From contig NZ_CP032418.1 in NCBI RefSeq assembly GCF_003595195.1, positions 1,004,501-1,068,500 of the forward strand: DNA of 64,000 nucleotides. The letters are read 5' to 3'. The position numbers were made by a program, and so were the translations under genes. The number at the start of each line of letters is the position of its first letter. Position 1 is the stretch's first letter. Source of the stretch: Paenisporosarcina cavernae (GTDB taxonomy: Bacteria; Bacillota; Bacilli; Bacillales_A; Planococcaceae). Below are positions 45,387 through 56,777 of the stretch, piece by piece. The notes beneath the pieces were generated by a model, which was not told the origin of the DNA, made no database searches, and worked only from the letters and a program-made list of their open reading frames with translations.

Positions 45387-46239
45387 AGACTTTCGAAATA
45401 ATGTGAAACCCAACTGGTGCCCAGGGTGTGGAGACTTTTCAGTGCAAGCTGCGATTCAACGAGCTTCTGCAAATGTCGGTATTGAACCAACCGAGTTAGC
45501 GGTTATCTCAGGAATTGGTTGTTCAGGAAGAATTTCTGGTTATATAAATTCTTATGGCTTTCATGGTATCCATGGCCGCGCACTTCCTATAGCGCAAGGA
45601 CTGAAAATGGCGAACAAAGACTTGCATGTAATTGCTTCAGGTGGAGATGGTGACGGATTTGCAATCGGAATGGGTCATACCATACACGCAATTCGTCGAA
45701 ATATTGACATCACATATATTGTCATGGATAACCAAATTTACGGATTAACAAAAGGGCAAACTTCTCCTCGCTCTGCAGCTGGATTTCAAACAAAGTCAAC
45801 GCCTGGAGGTGCAATTGAGCCTTCTTTAGCTCCTCTTGAAATGGCTTTAACATCCGGTGCAACGTTCGTCGCTCAAGGGTTCGCTTCCGATATAAAAGAA
45901 CTTACTAGTATTATTGAAGCTGGAATTGCACATAAAGGCTTCTCATTTATCAATGTATTTAGTCCTTGTGTGACGTATAATAAAGTGAATACGTATGATT
46001 GGTTTAAAGAGCGGTTAGTAAAAGTGGGAGCATTGGATGACTATGATGCTTCTAATCGACAAATAGCCATGCAACAGTTAATGGCACATGATAGCATGTT
46101 AACGGGTATTCTCTATCAAAACCTTGATCAACCATCCTACCAAGAACAAGTGGTTGATTACTCAGCTGAGCCATTAAGTACACACGATCTATACATGGAA
46201 CCAGGGAAGTTCGATGATTTAATGAAAGAATTTTATTAA
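45373..46239 (+). CDS. korB: 2-oxoacid:ferredoxin oxidoreductase, beta subunit
   Basis: Thiamine-pyrophosphate and [4Fe-4S]-binding subunit partnering KorA. The 288-residue protein shows NWCPGCGDFSVQAAIQRA (residues 14-31, two cluster cysteines), SGIGCSGRISGYINSYGFHGIHGRALPIAQGLKMAN (third cysteine and TPP region), and the TPP motif VIASGGDGDGFAIGMGHTIHAIRRN. TYIVMDNQIYGLTKGQTSPRS and the fourth cysteine in NVFSPCVTYNK follow. It begins within the end of korA, so coupling is tight. In B. subtilis this chromosomal spot between spoVS and miaB holds tdh-kbl. Confidence 0.94.
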   Translation: MATFKDFRNNVKPNWCPGCGDFSVQAAIQRASANVGIEPTELAVISGIGCSGRISGYINSYGFHGIHGRALPIAQGLKMANKDLHVIASGGDGDGFAIGMGHTIHAIRRNIDITYIVMDNQIYGLTKGQTSPRSAAGFQTKSTPGGAIEPSLAPLEMALTSGATFVAQGFASDIKELTSIIEAGIAHKGFSFINVFSPCVTYNKVNTYDWFKERLVKVGALDDYDASNRQIAMQQLMAHDSMLTGILYQNLDQPSYQEQVVDYSAEPLSTHDLYMEPGKFDDLMKEFY

Positions 46240-46251
46240 GTAAAAGTAAAG

Positions 46252-46287
46252 TGACTGCTCACCAGTACGTGAGTGGTCATATTTTTT
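46252..46287 (+). terminator. Intrinsic terminator after korB
   Basis: An 11-bp stem TGACTGCTCAC with GTGAGTGGTCA (two G-U), 6-nt loop, then ATATTTTTT. Confidence 0.8.
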
Positions 46288-46317
46288 GACCATTTACCAA
46301 CAATTAAGCAACCCTCC

Positions 46318-46347
46318 TTGAAGAATCCCAGAAGTTATCAGTATAAT
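46318..46347 (+). promoter_or_regulatory. Possible sigma-A promoter for miaB-ricA
   Basis: TTGAAG (46318-46323), an 18-nt spacer, TATAAT (46342-46347), 48 nt upstream of miaB. Confidence 0.5.
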
Positions 46348-46394
46348 AGAGAAATGGATTTCCGTACGTATGGAAATGAGAAAGGAGACTTCTC

Positions 46395-47942
46395 ATGAAC
46401 GAAGATCAAAAAAATACAACGAATTTATTAACGAAATTAAAACAAACAGACAAAGTCGAAAAAGATTACAGTCAGTACTTTCAATCTGTTTATACAGCAC
46501 CTTCTTTAAAGGATGCAAAAAAACGTGGTAAAGAAGATGTTACATATCATCATGATTTTAATATTGACCCTAAATACCAAGGGATGGGCGATGGCAAAAA
46601 GTTCTATATTCGCACATATGGGTGCCAAATGAACGAGCATGATACAGAAGTGATGGCAGGTATTTTCATGGCGTTAGGCTATGAATCGACCAATACAGTT
46701 GAAGATGCAGATGTTGTTTTATTAAATACATGTGCAATTCGCGAAAACGCGGAGAACAAAGTGTTTGGTGAATTAGGACATTTAAAACCGTTAAAATTAA
46801 CGAATCCGAACATGTTAATCGGCGTTTGTGGATGTATGTCTCAAGAAGAAGCAGTCGTCAATAAAATTTTGAAAACATACGAGCAAGTTGATCTTATTTT
46901 TGGAACACACAATATTCATCGTTTGCCAGCTCTTTTACAGGAAGCGTATATGTCAAAAGAAATGGTCATGGAAGTGTGGTCAAAAGAGGGAGATGTAATC
47001 GAAAATCTTCCTAGAGTTCGAAAAGGGTCAATTAAAGCTTGGGTAAATATTATGTATGGTTGCGATAAATTTTGTACGTATTGTATTGTTCCTTATACTC
47101 GAGGTAAAGAACGTAGTCGTCGTCCAGCAGAAATTATTCAAGAAGTAAGACAGTTAGCTGCACAAGGATACAAAGAAATTACACTATTAGGTCAAAATGT
47201 AAATGCGTATGGAAAAGACTTTGACGATATAGACTATCGATTTGGTGACTTGATGGACGATTTACGCAAAGTAGATATCCCAAGAATTCGTTTTACAACA
47301 AGTCATCCTCGTGATTTCGATGATCATTTAATTGAAGTATTAGCAAAACGGGGCAACTTAGTAGAGCATATTCACTTGCCAGTTCAATCTGGATCAAGTG
47401 ACATGCTGAAGATTATGGCACGAAAATATACAAGAGAGCAATACTTGGAACTTGTGCGTAAAATTCGACAAGCAATTCCAGAAGCAACTTTTACAACAGA
47501 CATTATCGTTGGATTTCCAAATGAGACAGACGAGCAATTTGAAGAAACAATGTCTCTATACCGAGAAGTAGGATTTGACATTGCCTTTACGTACATTTAT
47601 TCTCCAAGAGAAGGAACTCCTGCAGCAAAAATGGTAGACAATGTTCCAATGGAAGTGAAAAAAGAACGATTACAACGTTTGAACAAATTAGTGAATGACT
47701 CTTCCTTTGAAGCGATGAAAAAATATGAAGGGGAAATTGTCGAGGTGCTTGTTGAAGGCGAAAGTAAGAAAAACCCTGAAGTATTAGCCGGATACACTCG
47801 TAAAAATAAGCTCGTCAATTTTGTTGCTTCAAAAGAAATGATTGGAAAGCTCGTGTTTGTAAAAATAAATAAAGCGAAAACATGGTCTCTAGATGGAGAA
47901 TTCGTGTCAGTAGCAGAAAATCAAGAGGTGCCAGCCCTATGA
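46395..47942 (+). CDS. miaB: tRNA-2-methylthio-N6-dimethylallyladenosine synthase
   Basis: Radical-SAM methylthiotransferase that adds the 2-methylthio group to i6A37 of tRNAs; the i6A is made by MiaA, encoded downstream at 57693. The 515-residue protein has the UPF0004 domain with cluster cysteines in [15 protein letters not shown] (about 74), [15 protein letters not shown] (about 110) and [11 protein letters not shown] (about 145). The radical-SAM motif CxxxCxxC appears in [19 protein letters not shown] (about 220). A C-terminal TRAM domain ([28 protein letters not shown]) follows. ATG 46395 follows AAAGGAGA. Its stop overlaps the ricA start. Confidence 0.96.
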   Translation: MNEDQKNTTNLLTKLKQTDKVEKDYSQYFQSVYTAPSLKDAKKRGKEDVTYHHDFNIDPKYQGMGDGKKFYIRTYGCQMNEHDTEVMAGIFMALGYESTNTVEDADVVLLNTCAIRENAENKVFGELGHLKPLKLTNPNMLIGVCGCMSQEEAVVNKILKTYEQVDLIFGTHNIHRLPALLQEAYMSKEMVMEVWSKEGDVIENLPRVRKGSIKAWVNIMYGCDKFCTYCIVPYTRGKERSRRPAEIIQEVRQLAAQGYKEITLLGQNVNAYGKDFDDIDYRFGDLMDDLRKVDIPRIRFTTSHPRDFDDHLIEVLAKRGNLVEHIHLPVQSGSSDMLKIMARKYTREQYLELVRKIRQAIPEATFTTDIIVGFPNETDEQFEETMSLYREVGFDIAFTYIYSPREGTPAAKMVDNVPMEVKKERLQRLNKLVNDSSFEAMKKYEGEIVEVLVEGESKKNPEVLAGYTRKNKLVNFVASKEMIGKLVFVKINKAKTWSLDGEFVSVAENQEVPAL

Positions 47943-48367
47943 CAACATATACAAAAGATCAAATTATTGAAAAAGCGCGTGAAATTGCGACAATGATTAC
48001 GAATACTGAAGAAGTAGAATTTTTTAAACGCGCGGAAGCACAGATTAATGAAAATCAAAAAATTCGCGAAAAAATTGCTAGTTTAAAGAGTCTTCAAAAA
48101 CAAGCGGTAAATTTCCAACAATACGGTAAAGAAAAAGCGCTATCATTAGTAGAAAGTAAAATTGCTGAAATTGAAAAAGAAATTGATGAAGTACCGATTG
48201 TACAAGAGTTCAAGCAATCGCAAGTAGATGTAAACGATTTATTGCAACTAGTGGCAAATACCATTGCGAATAATGTGACGAACCAAATTATTACGGCTAC
48301 TGAAGGAGATCTTCTTCAAGGAAAAACAGGATCTGACATGAAGGCGCAACCAAAAAAACTTTCATAA
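47939..48367 (+). CDS. ricA: RicA (YmcA), subunit of the Y-complex
   Basis: One of three small helical proteins (RicA/YmcA, RicF/YlbF, RicT/YaaT) that form an Fe-S-containing complex regulating RNase Y-dependent mRNA maturation and thus biofilm, competence and sporulation. The 142-residue protein is of the Com_YlbF family: mostly helical, with [32 protein letters not shown] at the N-terminus. Its start overlaps the miaB stop (ATGA), after AGAGGTG; the frame upstream to 47882 lies inside miaB. The partner nuclease rny is also in this window (40357). Confidence 0.92.
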   Translation: MTTYTKDQIIEKAREIATMITNTEEVEFFKRAEAQINENQKIREKIASLKSLQKQAVNFQQYGKEKALSLVESKIAEIEKEIDEVPIVQEFKQSQVDVNDLLQLVANTIANNVTNQIITATEGDLLQGKTGSDMKAQPKKLS

Positions 48368-48381
48368 GTTAAAAAAGTATG

Positions 48382-48428
48382 AAAAAAGCTATCACTCGTG
48401 GAAACAAACGCGTGATAGCTTTTTTGTT
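48382..48428 (+). terminator. Intrinsic terminator after ricA
   Basis: A long stem, AAAAAAGCTATCAC with GTGATAGCTTTTTT, extended by CG/CG after one mismatch around a 9-nt loop, followed by T residues. Confidence 0.88.
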
Positions 48429-48454
48429 TTTCAAGAGATTAAACTGAGACAATC

Positions 48455-48481
48455 ACCTTTTATTCGCCTAAGCATATGATG
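48455..48481 (+). promoter_or_regulatory. Possible sigma-K promoter for cotE
   Basis: AC (48455-48456), a 16-nt spacer, CATATGATG (48473-48481), close to the sigma-K pattern CATANNNTA except for the last base. cotE of B. subtilis has both sigma-E and sigma-K promoters. Confidence 0.35.
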
Positions 48482-48510
48482 AAAAGAGCGAATACGAAGG
48501 AGGAAGTTGA

Positions 48511-49041
48511 ATGAAGTTTGTTCGACAAATAATGACGAAAGCTGTCATTGCGAAAGGTAAGAAAAAAACAGAAGCAGTCGAAACATTGCGGCCACCAAAT
48601 GAGCCAGATAGTATTCTTGGCTGCTGGGTAATTAATCATACGTATCAAGCAAAAAAACAAGGCAATTATGTAGAAGTAGTGGGCAAATACGATATTAATG
48701 TGTGGTATGCACATCATGATCAATCAAAAACATCTGTTTTTTCAGAGACCGTCCCATATCGCGATAAAGTAAAAGTGCACTATCGTGACTCTTCACATCC
48801 ATCCGTTGAAGAAATTAAAGTTCGAGTGATTCAACATCCATCATGTGAAGAAGCGATCATAACTTCAGACGGAGAATGTTTCCAAGTGACCGTTGAAAAA
48901 GAAATATGTGTGGAAATTATTGGTGAAACGTTACTGAGTATTCAAGTACATCCTCATGAATTTGAAGAAGAATGGAAATACGAGGAAAGTACTTCTTCCT
49001 CTTCAGACTTTTTGATGCAATCGGAATCTTCTTCTCATTAA
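48511..49041 (+). CDS. cotE: Spore coat morphogenetic protein CotE
   Basis: Organises assembly of the outer spore coat around the forespore. The 176-residue protein matches CotE in layout: RQIMTKAVIAKGKKKTEAVETLRPPNEPDSILGCWVINHTYQAKK at the N-terminus, VEVVGKYDINVWYAHHDQSKTSVFSETVPY, and the central beta-rich region. A short acidic/Ser-rich C-terminus (FEEEWKYEESTSSSSDF) ends the protein; the B. subtilis tail is longer and more acidic. The start follows GGAGGAAG. The order ricA-cotE-mutS-mutL is the standard Bacillus arrangement. Confidence 0.95.
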   Translation: MKFVRQIMTKAVIAKGKKKTEAVETLRPPNEPDSILGCWVINHTYQAKKQGNYVEVVGKYDINVWYAHHDQSKTSVFSETVPYRDKVKVHYRDSSHPSVEEIKVRVIQHPSCEEAIITSDGECFQVTVEKEICVEIIGETLLSIQVHPHEFEEEWKYEESTSSSSDFLMQSESSSH

Positions 49042-49042
49042 T

Positions 49043-49068
49043 AGAGTCGGTTGTTACCGGCTCTTTTT
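49043..49068 (+). terminator. Intrinsic terminator after cotE
   Basis: A 7-bp stem, GAGTCGG with CCGGCTC (one G-U), TTGTTA loop, then TTTTTCTT. Confidence 0.75.
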
Positions 49069-49079
49069 CTTCTACTCTT

Positions 49080-49088
49080 TGTTATACT
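49080..49088 (+). promoter_or_regulatory. Possible extended -10 promoter for mutS-mutL
   Basis: TGTTATACT, an extended -10 with no clear -35, 37 nt before mutS. Confidence 0.4.
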
Positions 49089-49124
49089 ATGAAGAGAGCG
49101 ATATAACGAAAATGAGGGAAATTT

Positions 49125-51668
49125 ATGACAACATACACACCTATGATGCAACAATATTTGCAAATTAAAGAAGGCTATCAAGACGCGTTTCTTTTTTTTC
49201 GATTAGGGGATTTTTATGAAATGTTTTTTGAGGATGCCATACAAGCTTCTCGAATATTGGAAATTACATTAACGAGTAGAGATGCAGGAGCAAAAGATCG
49301 TATTCCGATGTGCGGAGTTCCTCATCATGCCGCGCAAAATTATATGGACGCTCTCTTAATGAAAGGCTATAAAGTAGCGATTTGTGAACAGGTGGAAGAT
49401 CCGAAAGAAGCAAAAGGTGTAGTCAAGCGAGAAGTAGTCCGTGTCATTACGCCTGGGACGATGACAGAAGGAAAAGGAATGGACAGTAAAACAAATCTTT
49501 TCTTAGGATCAGCTGATTTAGTAGAAGACGGAACTGCCATCCTAGCTTACGTAGATCTTTCTACTGGAGAAGGTACGGTTACCTCTTTTAGAGGAGAAGC
49601 GAATTCATTATTTCAAGAAGTTTTATCTTTACAAATTAAAGAACTTCTCGTAGCTGAAAATCTTTCATTGTTATTGGAAGAAAAAGCAATGAATAGTGGG
49701 ATCAATTTGACAACTAGTTCGGAGTTGCAGCTTGCAGAACATGAACAATCATTACAGCATTTGCCAACGTTTGTGCATCCAACCTGCAGTAGACTGTTAC
49801 ATTATATACATACGACACAAAAAAGATCCTTTTTGCATTTACAGCCTTTTCACTACGAAGAAAAAACACACTATCTATCCATTGATTATCACTCAAAACG
49901 TAATTTAGAGCTACTTTCCTCCATTCGTGGAGGCGATACGAAAGGTTCTCTTTATCATTTGTTAGACCACACGAAAACAGCGATGGGTGGTCGAAAGCTA
50001 AAGCAGTGGCTTCATTATCCATTAGCTTCAAAGGTTGCGATCGAGGAGCGATTAACCATTGTAGATGGTCTTTTAGTTGATTTCTTTTTGCGAAATGAAC
50101 TGAGAGAAAGCTTACATGAAGTATATGATTTAGAGCGTCTTGCAGGTAGGATTTCGTTCGGGAATGCTGGGCCAAGAGATTTGGCGCAACTTCAGAAAAG
50201 TTTGCAACAGCTCCCGTTATTTAAAGCAGCTTTAGAGAACTCGACCAATCCCGTCATTTCTTCACTTGGGGAAAGTTTGGATACCTGTGAAGATATTACC
50301 TCCTTGTTAGAAAAAGCATTACTCGAAAATCCTCCTCTTCATGTAAAAGAAGGAGACGTTATTCAAAACGGCTATAACAGTAGATTAGATGAGTTACGAG
50401 ATGCAAAAAACAACGGCAAAAAGTGGATAGCTGCACTTGAACAAAAAGAACGGGAAATAACAGGCATCAAGAACTTGAAAATCGGGTATAATCGTGTATT
50501 TGGTTACTATATCGAATTGACGAAGTCGACCATCTCGATGGCTGATCTTACACGATATGAACGGAAGCAAACCCTTGCAAATGCGGAGCGATATATCACA
50601 GCAGAATTAAAAGAAAAAGAAGCGCTAATCTTACATGCAGAAGAAGAGAGTGTACAGTTGGAAATTCAGTTATTCCAAGCACTTCGTGAAGAATTAAAAC
50701 AAGTCATTCCTCGCATTCAGCAAGTGGCTAATATCCTTAGTGAAATAGATGTCTTTCAATCATTTGCACAAGTCTCAGAGCGAGAAAGATTTGTTCGTCC
50801 AGAATTTCATGATGGAAGAGAATTACGAATTATAACTGGCCGGCACCCTGTAGTGGAAAGCATGTTAAACAGTCATATTTATGTGCCAAATGACTGTATT
50901 TTAACCGAAGATGCAAATATGTACTTAATCACCGGACCAAATATGTCTGGTAAAAGTACGTACATGAGACAAGTAGCGATTACGGTTATTATGGCTCAAA
51001 TGGGGTGCTTCGTTGCTGCAGAGAGAGCATTATTGCCTATAACAGACCAAATTTTCACACGCATTGGTGCAGCAGATGATTTAGTATCTGGGCAAAGTAC
51101 GTTTATGGTCGAAATGTTGGAATCAACGAATGCGATCAACGGTGCCACCGATCGAAGTTTGTTATTATTTGATGAGATTGGACGCGGTACATCTACCTAC
51201 GATGGCATGGCACTCGCACAAGCAATGATGGAACATATTCACGATACGATTGGTGCAAACACTTTATTCTCCACTCATTACCACGAATTGACGCAATTAG
51301 AACATACCGTGGAGCGCTTAAAAAATGTTCACGTTGCGGCCACAGAAAAAGAAGGACAAGTTGTTTTTTTACACAAAGTTATGGATGGACCAGCGGATAA
51401 AAGTTATGGCATACATGTAGCGGAATTAGCAAATATGCCTTCTGCAATAATTGACCGAGCACGTGTTATCCTACATGATTTAGAAAAAACGTCTGCTTTG
51501 AAAACACCATTGCAGAAGCAAAAAAGTGAGCAATTATCAATGTTTGATGCATCCATTGAAAACGAACTATTAGCGATACAAATTGGCCAAACAACACCAT
51601 TACAGGCACTGCAATTATTAGATGAACTCCAACGCAAAATTCGTTTGTCATCGAAAGAAGGGAATTAA
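49125..51668 (+). CDS. mutS: DNA mismatch repair ATPase MutS
   Basis: Recognises mismatches and small loops and recruits MutL. The 847-residue protein begins with the mismatch-binding domain (TPMMQQYLQIKEGYQDAFLFFRLGDFYEMFFEDA, containing the Phe-x-Glu wedge at about residues 32-34). Connector, lever and clamp regions follow, then the ABC-type ATPase with Walker A LITGPNMSGKSTYMRQ (about 602-617), DDLVSGQSTFMVEM and Walker B LLFDEIGRGTSTYDG. The C-terminus carries the short beta-clamp-like motif QLSMFD. It is followed after one base by mutL. Confidence 0.97.
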   Translation: MTTYTPMMQQYLQIKEGYQDAFLFFRLGDFYEMFFEDAIQASRILEITLTSRDAGAKDRIPMCGVPHHAAQNYMDALLMKGYKVAICEQVEDPKEAKGVVKREVVRVITPGTMTEGKGMDSKTNLFLGSADLVEDGTAILAYVDLSTGEGTVTSFRGEANSLFQEVLSLQIKELLVAENLSLLLEEKAMNSGINLTTSSELQLAEHEQSLQHLPTFVHPTCSRLLHYIHTTQKRSFLHLQPFHYEEKTHYLSIDYHSKRNLELLSSIRGGDTKGSLYHLLDHTKTAMGGRKLKQWLHYPLASKVAIEERLTIVDGLLVDFFLRNELRESLHEVYDLERLAGRISFGNAGPRDLAQLQKSLQQLPLFKAALENSTNPVISSLGESLDTCEDITSLLEKALLENPPLHVKEGDVIQNGYNSRLDELRDAKNNGKKWIAALEQKEREITGIKNLKIGYNRVFGYYIELTKSTISMADLTRYERKQTLANAERYITAELKEKEALILHAEEESVQLEIQLFQALREELKQVIPRIQQVANILSEIDVFQSFAQVSERERFVRPEFHDGRELRIITGRHPVVESMLNSHIYVPNDCILTEDANMYLITGPNMSGKSTYMRQVAITVIMAQMGCFVAAERALLPITDQIFTRIGAADDLVSGQSTFMVEMLESTNAINGATDRSLLLFDEIGRGTSTYDGMALAQAMMEHIHDTIGANTLFSTHYHELTQLEHTVERLKNVHVAATEKEGQVVFLHKVMDGPADKSYGIHVAELANMPSAIIDRARVILHDLEKTSALKTPLQKQKSEQLSMFDASIENELLAIQIGQTTPLQALQLLDELQRKIRLSSKEGN

Positions 51669-51669
51669 A

Positions 51670-53523
51670 TTGGGAGCCATTCAAATTATGGATGCATTAT
51701 TGTCCAATAAAATCGCAGCAGGTGAAGTGGTAGAGAGACCATCTTCTGTGGTGAAAGAACTAGTGGAAAATGCAATTGATGCTGAAAGTACGTCAATTGA
51801 AGTATTTTTGAAAGAAGCAGGGTTAACGGAAATTCGAGTTGTGGATAATGGCAAAGGAATGGATCAAGAAGATGCTTTGCTTTCTTTTTCGAGGCATGCA
51901 ACAAGTAAAGTATTTCAAGAACACGATCTCTTTCGTATTCGTACATTAGGATTTCGCGGAGAAGCACTGGCATCGATTGCTTCTGTGTCCAAAGTGACAA
52001 TGCAAACTTCTAATGGTGTAGAAGGAACGAAAATTGAATTAGATGGAGGACGACTTATTTCTAGCGAAGAAAGTAGTCTCCGAAAAGGAACGGATATTTC
52101 CATACAGCAATTATTCTTCAACACACCAGCAAGATTGAAATATGTTAAAAGTATACAAACAGAGCTAAGTCACGCATTAGATTTGATAAACCGATTAGCT
52201 ATTTGTTACCCCTCCATTGCATTTTCGGTTTTTCATAATGACCAACAATTGCTACGCACACCTGGTAGAGGAGACTTACATCAAGTAATTGCAGCTATTT
52301 ACGGTATGTCGATTGCCAAGAAAATGATTCCGTTTGAAGCGGAAGACCCGGATTTTCGAATCTCTGGTTTTGTTTCCTACCCAGAAATTACACGCGCGTC
52401 AAAAAATTATATTACCTTATTTGTAAACGGCAGATGGGTAAAGCATTTTGGCATAACGAGAAGTATCGTAGAGGCGTATCATACATTTTTGCCAATCGAT
52501 CGTTATCCAATCGTGATTTTATCCATCGAAGGGGATCCGTTATTAACAGATGTGAATGTACATCCCGCAAAACACGAAATTCGATTAAGTAAAGAGAAAG
52601 AGCTGAAAGAACTTGTTGAAAACACGATACGAGATCGTGTTAGAAAACTGTACCAAATTCCAAATGCTACAGCTCCTGAGAAGAAAGTAGATTCCTCTTC
52701 CCAATTGTCTATATGGAATCAGTCTTCTTCAACACCACCAGGTCAAGTGACATCTGCTCCCGAAGACATCAAGATTGTAAATTCTTCTTTTGAAACTCCG
52801 AGTGATTTCATGCACTCCCAACTGGAGTCAGTGAATCATGTAAGAGAAAGCGCAGTTGAAAAGAGTGTTGAAAATCATTTTTCATTTTCTTCACCAAATC
52901 ATACAGCTTTTGAAGAAGGAATTTCAGAAGATAAACGAGAATTTCCTTTATTAGAAGTAGTGGGGCAAATACACGGCACATACATCGTGGCGCAAAGTGA
53001 AGATGGTTTTTACTTAATTGACCAGCATGCAGCCCAAGAAAGAATTAAATACGAGTTTTTTAAAGAAAAAGTAGGGAAAGTAGATTCTAATGAGAAACAA
53101 CCATTATTGATACCACTTTCCTTTGAGTTTACGTCAAATGAGCAAGTATTAGTGAAGGAACGCTTATCTCTGCTTAAAGATGTTGGGCTGACACTTGAAG
53201 AATTTGGCATTAACACATTTATTGTTCGAGAACATCCAACGTGGTTTCCAAAGGGAGAAGAAGAATCGATTATTCAACAAATGATACATGAAGTGGTTCA
53301 AGAAAATAAATTATCCATTCCGAAATTCAGAGAAAAAACAGCAATCATGATGAGCTGTAAGCGATCAATAAAAGCAAATCATTACTTAACACATTCGGAT
53401 ATGGAACAGTTATTGCATGATCTTCGTCAATGTGAACAACCTTACACTTGTCCGCACGGACGTCCATTAATTGTCCATTTCTCCACATATTCAATCGAAA
53501 AAATGTTCAAACGCATCATGTAA
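51670..53523 (+). CDS. mutL: DNA mismatch repair protein MutL (endonuclease type)
   Basis: Couples mismatch recognition to strand incision. The 617-residue protein has the GHKL ATPase domain (IMDALLSNKIAAGEVVERPSSVVKELVENAIDA, DNGKGM, HATSKV, TLGFRGEALASIASVS) to about residue 330. A variable Ser-rich linker precedes the C-terminal dimerisation/nuclease domain with DQHAAQERIKYEFF (about 451), SCKRSIKANH and CPHGRPLIVHF, the metal-site motifs of intrinsic-endonuclease MutL. The start is TTG 51670, one base after the mutS stop, following AAGAAGGG; it gives MGAIQIMDALL as in homologs. Confidence 0.95.
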   Translation: MGAIQIMDALLSNKIAAGEVVERPSSVVKELVENAIDAESTSIEVFLKEAGLTEIRVVDNGKGMDQEDALLSFSRHATSKVFQEHDLFRIRTLGFRGEALASIASVSKVTMQTSNGVEGTKIELDGGRLISSEESSLRKGTDISIQQLFFNTPARLKYVKSIQTELSHALDLINRLAICYPSIAFSVFHNDQQLLRTPGRGDLHQVIAAIYGMSIAKKMIPFEAEDPDFRISGFVSYPEITRASKNYITLFVNGRWVKHFGITRSIVEAYHTFLPIDRYPIVILSIEGDPLLTDVNVHPAKHEIRLSKEKELKELVENTIRDRVRKLYQIPNATAPEKKVDSSSQLSIWNQSSSTPPGQVTSAPEDIKIVNSSFETPSDFMHSQLESVNHVRESAVEKSVENHFSFSSPNHTAFEEGISEDKREFPLLEVVGQIHGTYIVAQSEDGFYLIDQHAAQERIKYEFFKEKVGKVDSNEKQPLLIPLSFEFTSNEQVLVKERLSLLKDVGLTLEEFGINTFIVREHPTWFPKGEEESIIQQMIHEVVQENKLSIPKFREKTAIMMSCKRSIKANHYLTHSDMEQLLHDLRQCEQPYTCPHGRPLIVHFSTYSIEKMFKRIM

Positions 53524-53556
53524 AGCGATTACCTATTTTATGAGGAATCGCTTTTT
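53522..53556 (+). terminator. Intrinsic terminator after mutL
   Basis: AAAGCGATT with AATCGCTTT, extended by a CC/GG pair, followed by TTTCTC; overlaps the mutL stop codon. Confidence 0.78.
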
Positions 53557-53578
53557 CTCGCATATTACACATTAATAA

Positions 53579-55087
<1,509 letters not shown>

Positions 55088-55127
55088 CTAATAGTTTGAC
55101 TAGTCACAATAGAAGGAGGAACAATAG

Positions 55128-56777
55128 ATGCTCTCAGCAATTGCTCGTCAAGACAAGGTAGAGAAACTGGATTCCTATCATTTTGATATTCTCATCATTG
55201 GTGGTGGAATTACAGGTGCAGGAATAGCGTTAGATGCTAGAACTCGAGGATTATCTGTCGCATTAATAGACATGCAAGATTTTTCTGCAGGCACTTCGAG
55301 TCGCTCAACGAAGCTTGTGCACGGTGGCTTACGCTATTTAAAACAATTTGAAGTTAAGATGGTAGCTGAAGTGGGAAAAGAGCGTGCGATTGTTTATGAA
55401 AATGCACCTCATGTTACGACACCAATACAGATGCTCCTACCGTTTTATAAAAAAGGAACGTTTGGTAGAACAAGCACTTCCATTGGATTGAAAGTGTACG
55501 ATTTCTTAGCAGGGGTAAAAAAAGAGGAAAGACGTATTATGCTATCGAAAGACGAAACACTTCGTTTAGAACCTCTATTGAAGGAAAAATCACTTTTAGG
55601 TGGCGGATTGTACACGGAGTATCGGACAGATGATGCTCGATTAACAATTGAAGTGATGAAAAAAGCGGATGAACTAGGTGCTCTTTGTGTCAATTACGTA
55701 AAAATGGACAATTTTTTCTACCATAACGGAAAAGTTCAAGGCGTCCAAGCGAAAGATCTATTAATGAACAAAGAAATATCCATTCAAGCTACCCATGTCA
55801 TAAATGCTGCAGGTCCATGGGTGGACGAGGTTCGTTCCAAGGATAGTATTGAAAATGGAAAGCAATTGCGTTTAACAAAAGGCGTTCATATCGTTCTAGA
55901 TCGTCAACGGTTTCCTTTGAAACAAGCCATCTATTTTGATGCCCCTGATGGTCGCATGATTTTCGCCATCCCACGAGGGGACAAAGCATATATAGGAACA
56001 ACAGATACAGTGTATGAAAAAAATCCAATACACCCTATCGCCAGCAATGACGATGTTTCGTATTTAATTGATAATTTAAATCGTCAATTTCCGGACCATT
56101 CATTTACATTCGCAGATGTAGAATCCACATGGGCAGGAGTTCGACCTTTAATTTTTGAAGAAGGGAAAGATCCTTCTGAAATATCAAGAAAAGATGAAGT
56201 ATGGCGTTCAACTTCTGGACTGTGGTCGATTGCTGGTGGAAAATTGACCGGATATAGAAAAATGGCGGAAACAATTGTGGATGAAGTGATGAAAGAATTC
56301 GATTCTACAAAACAGATTGCCAGTGGGACGAAGCATTTGTCTTTATCAGGTGGAGGTGTTAATGGTTCAACAGGTTTGTCTAGCTTTCTTCAGCAAAAGA
56401 AGAAAGAAGGACAGCTTCATGGACTTTCTGAAGAAGAGAGCATGGAACTAGCAAGTTACTATGGATCGAATGTCGATCACGTTTTTTCTTTTTATGCTTT
56501 TCTAAATATAAATAACACATCTCTACCTCGAATAGAGGCTGCAAAACTTGCATATTCCATTCAATACGAGATGTGTATGAAACCGCAAGATTTTCTTATT
56601 CGACGTAGCGGATATGGTTTTTTTCATTTAGAAAAAGCGTGGGACCTTCTTTCTGGTGTGACAGAATTTCTGGGAGATCGTTTACATTACTCGCCGGAAC
56701 AAAAAGAAACACTTAAAAAAGAAGCGGAGTCAGAGCTAACGCTTTTAACTCAATTTAAGGAAGGGAAATTTCTATGA
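55128..56777 (+). CDS. glpD: Aerobic glycerol-3-phosphate dehydrogenase
   Basis: FAD-dependent membrane-associated oxidation of glycerol 3-phosphate to dihydroxyacetone phosphate, feeding electrons to menaquinone. The 549-residue protein has the dinucleotide motif DILIIGGGITGAGIALDARTRGL (about residues 20-42) and the family signatures GTSSRSTKLVHGGLRYLKQFEVKMVAEVGKERAIV and KVYDFLAGVKKEERR. YRTDDARLTIEVMK, DGRMIFAIPRGDKAYIGTTDT, WAGVRPLI and SIAGGKLTGYRKMAE follow. The start follows AAGGAGG, 40 nt after glpK. Its stop overlaps the hydrolase start by 4 nt. Confidence 0.96.
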   Translation: MLSAIARQDKVEKLDSYHFDILIIGGGITGAGIALDARTRGLSVALIDMQDFSAGTSSRSTKLVHGGLRYLKQFEVKMVAEVGKERAIVYENAPHVTTPIQMLLPFYKKGTFGRTSTSIGLKVYDFLAGVKKEERRIMLSKDETLRLEPLLKEKSLLGGGLYTEYRTDDARLTIEVMKKADELGALCVNYVKMDNFFYHNGKVQGVQAKDLLMNKEISIQATHVINAAGPWVDEVRSKDSIENGKQLRLTKGVHIVLDRQRFPLKQAIYFDAPDGRMIFAIPRGDKAYIGTTDTVYEKNPIHPIASNDDVSYLIDNLNRQFPDHSFTFADVESTWAGVRPLIFEEGKDPSEISRKDEVWRSTSGLWSIAGGKLTGYRKMAETIVDEVMKEFDSTKQIASGTKHLSLSGGGVNGSTGLSSFLQQKKKEGQLHGLSEEESMELASYYGSNVDHVFSFYAFLNINNTSLPRIEAAKLAYSIQYEMCMKPQDFLIRRSGYGFFHLEKAWDLLSGVTEFLGDRLHYSPEQKETLKKEAESELTLLTQFKEGKFL

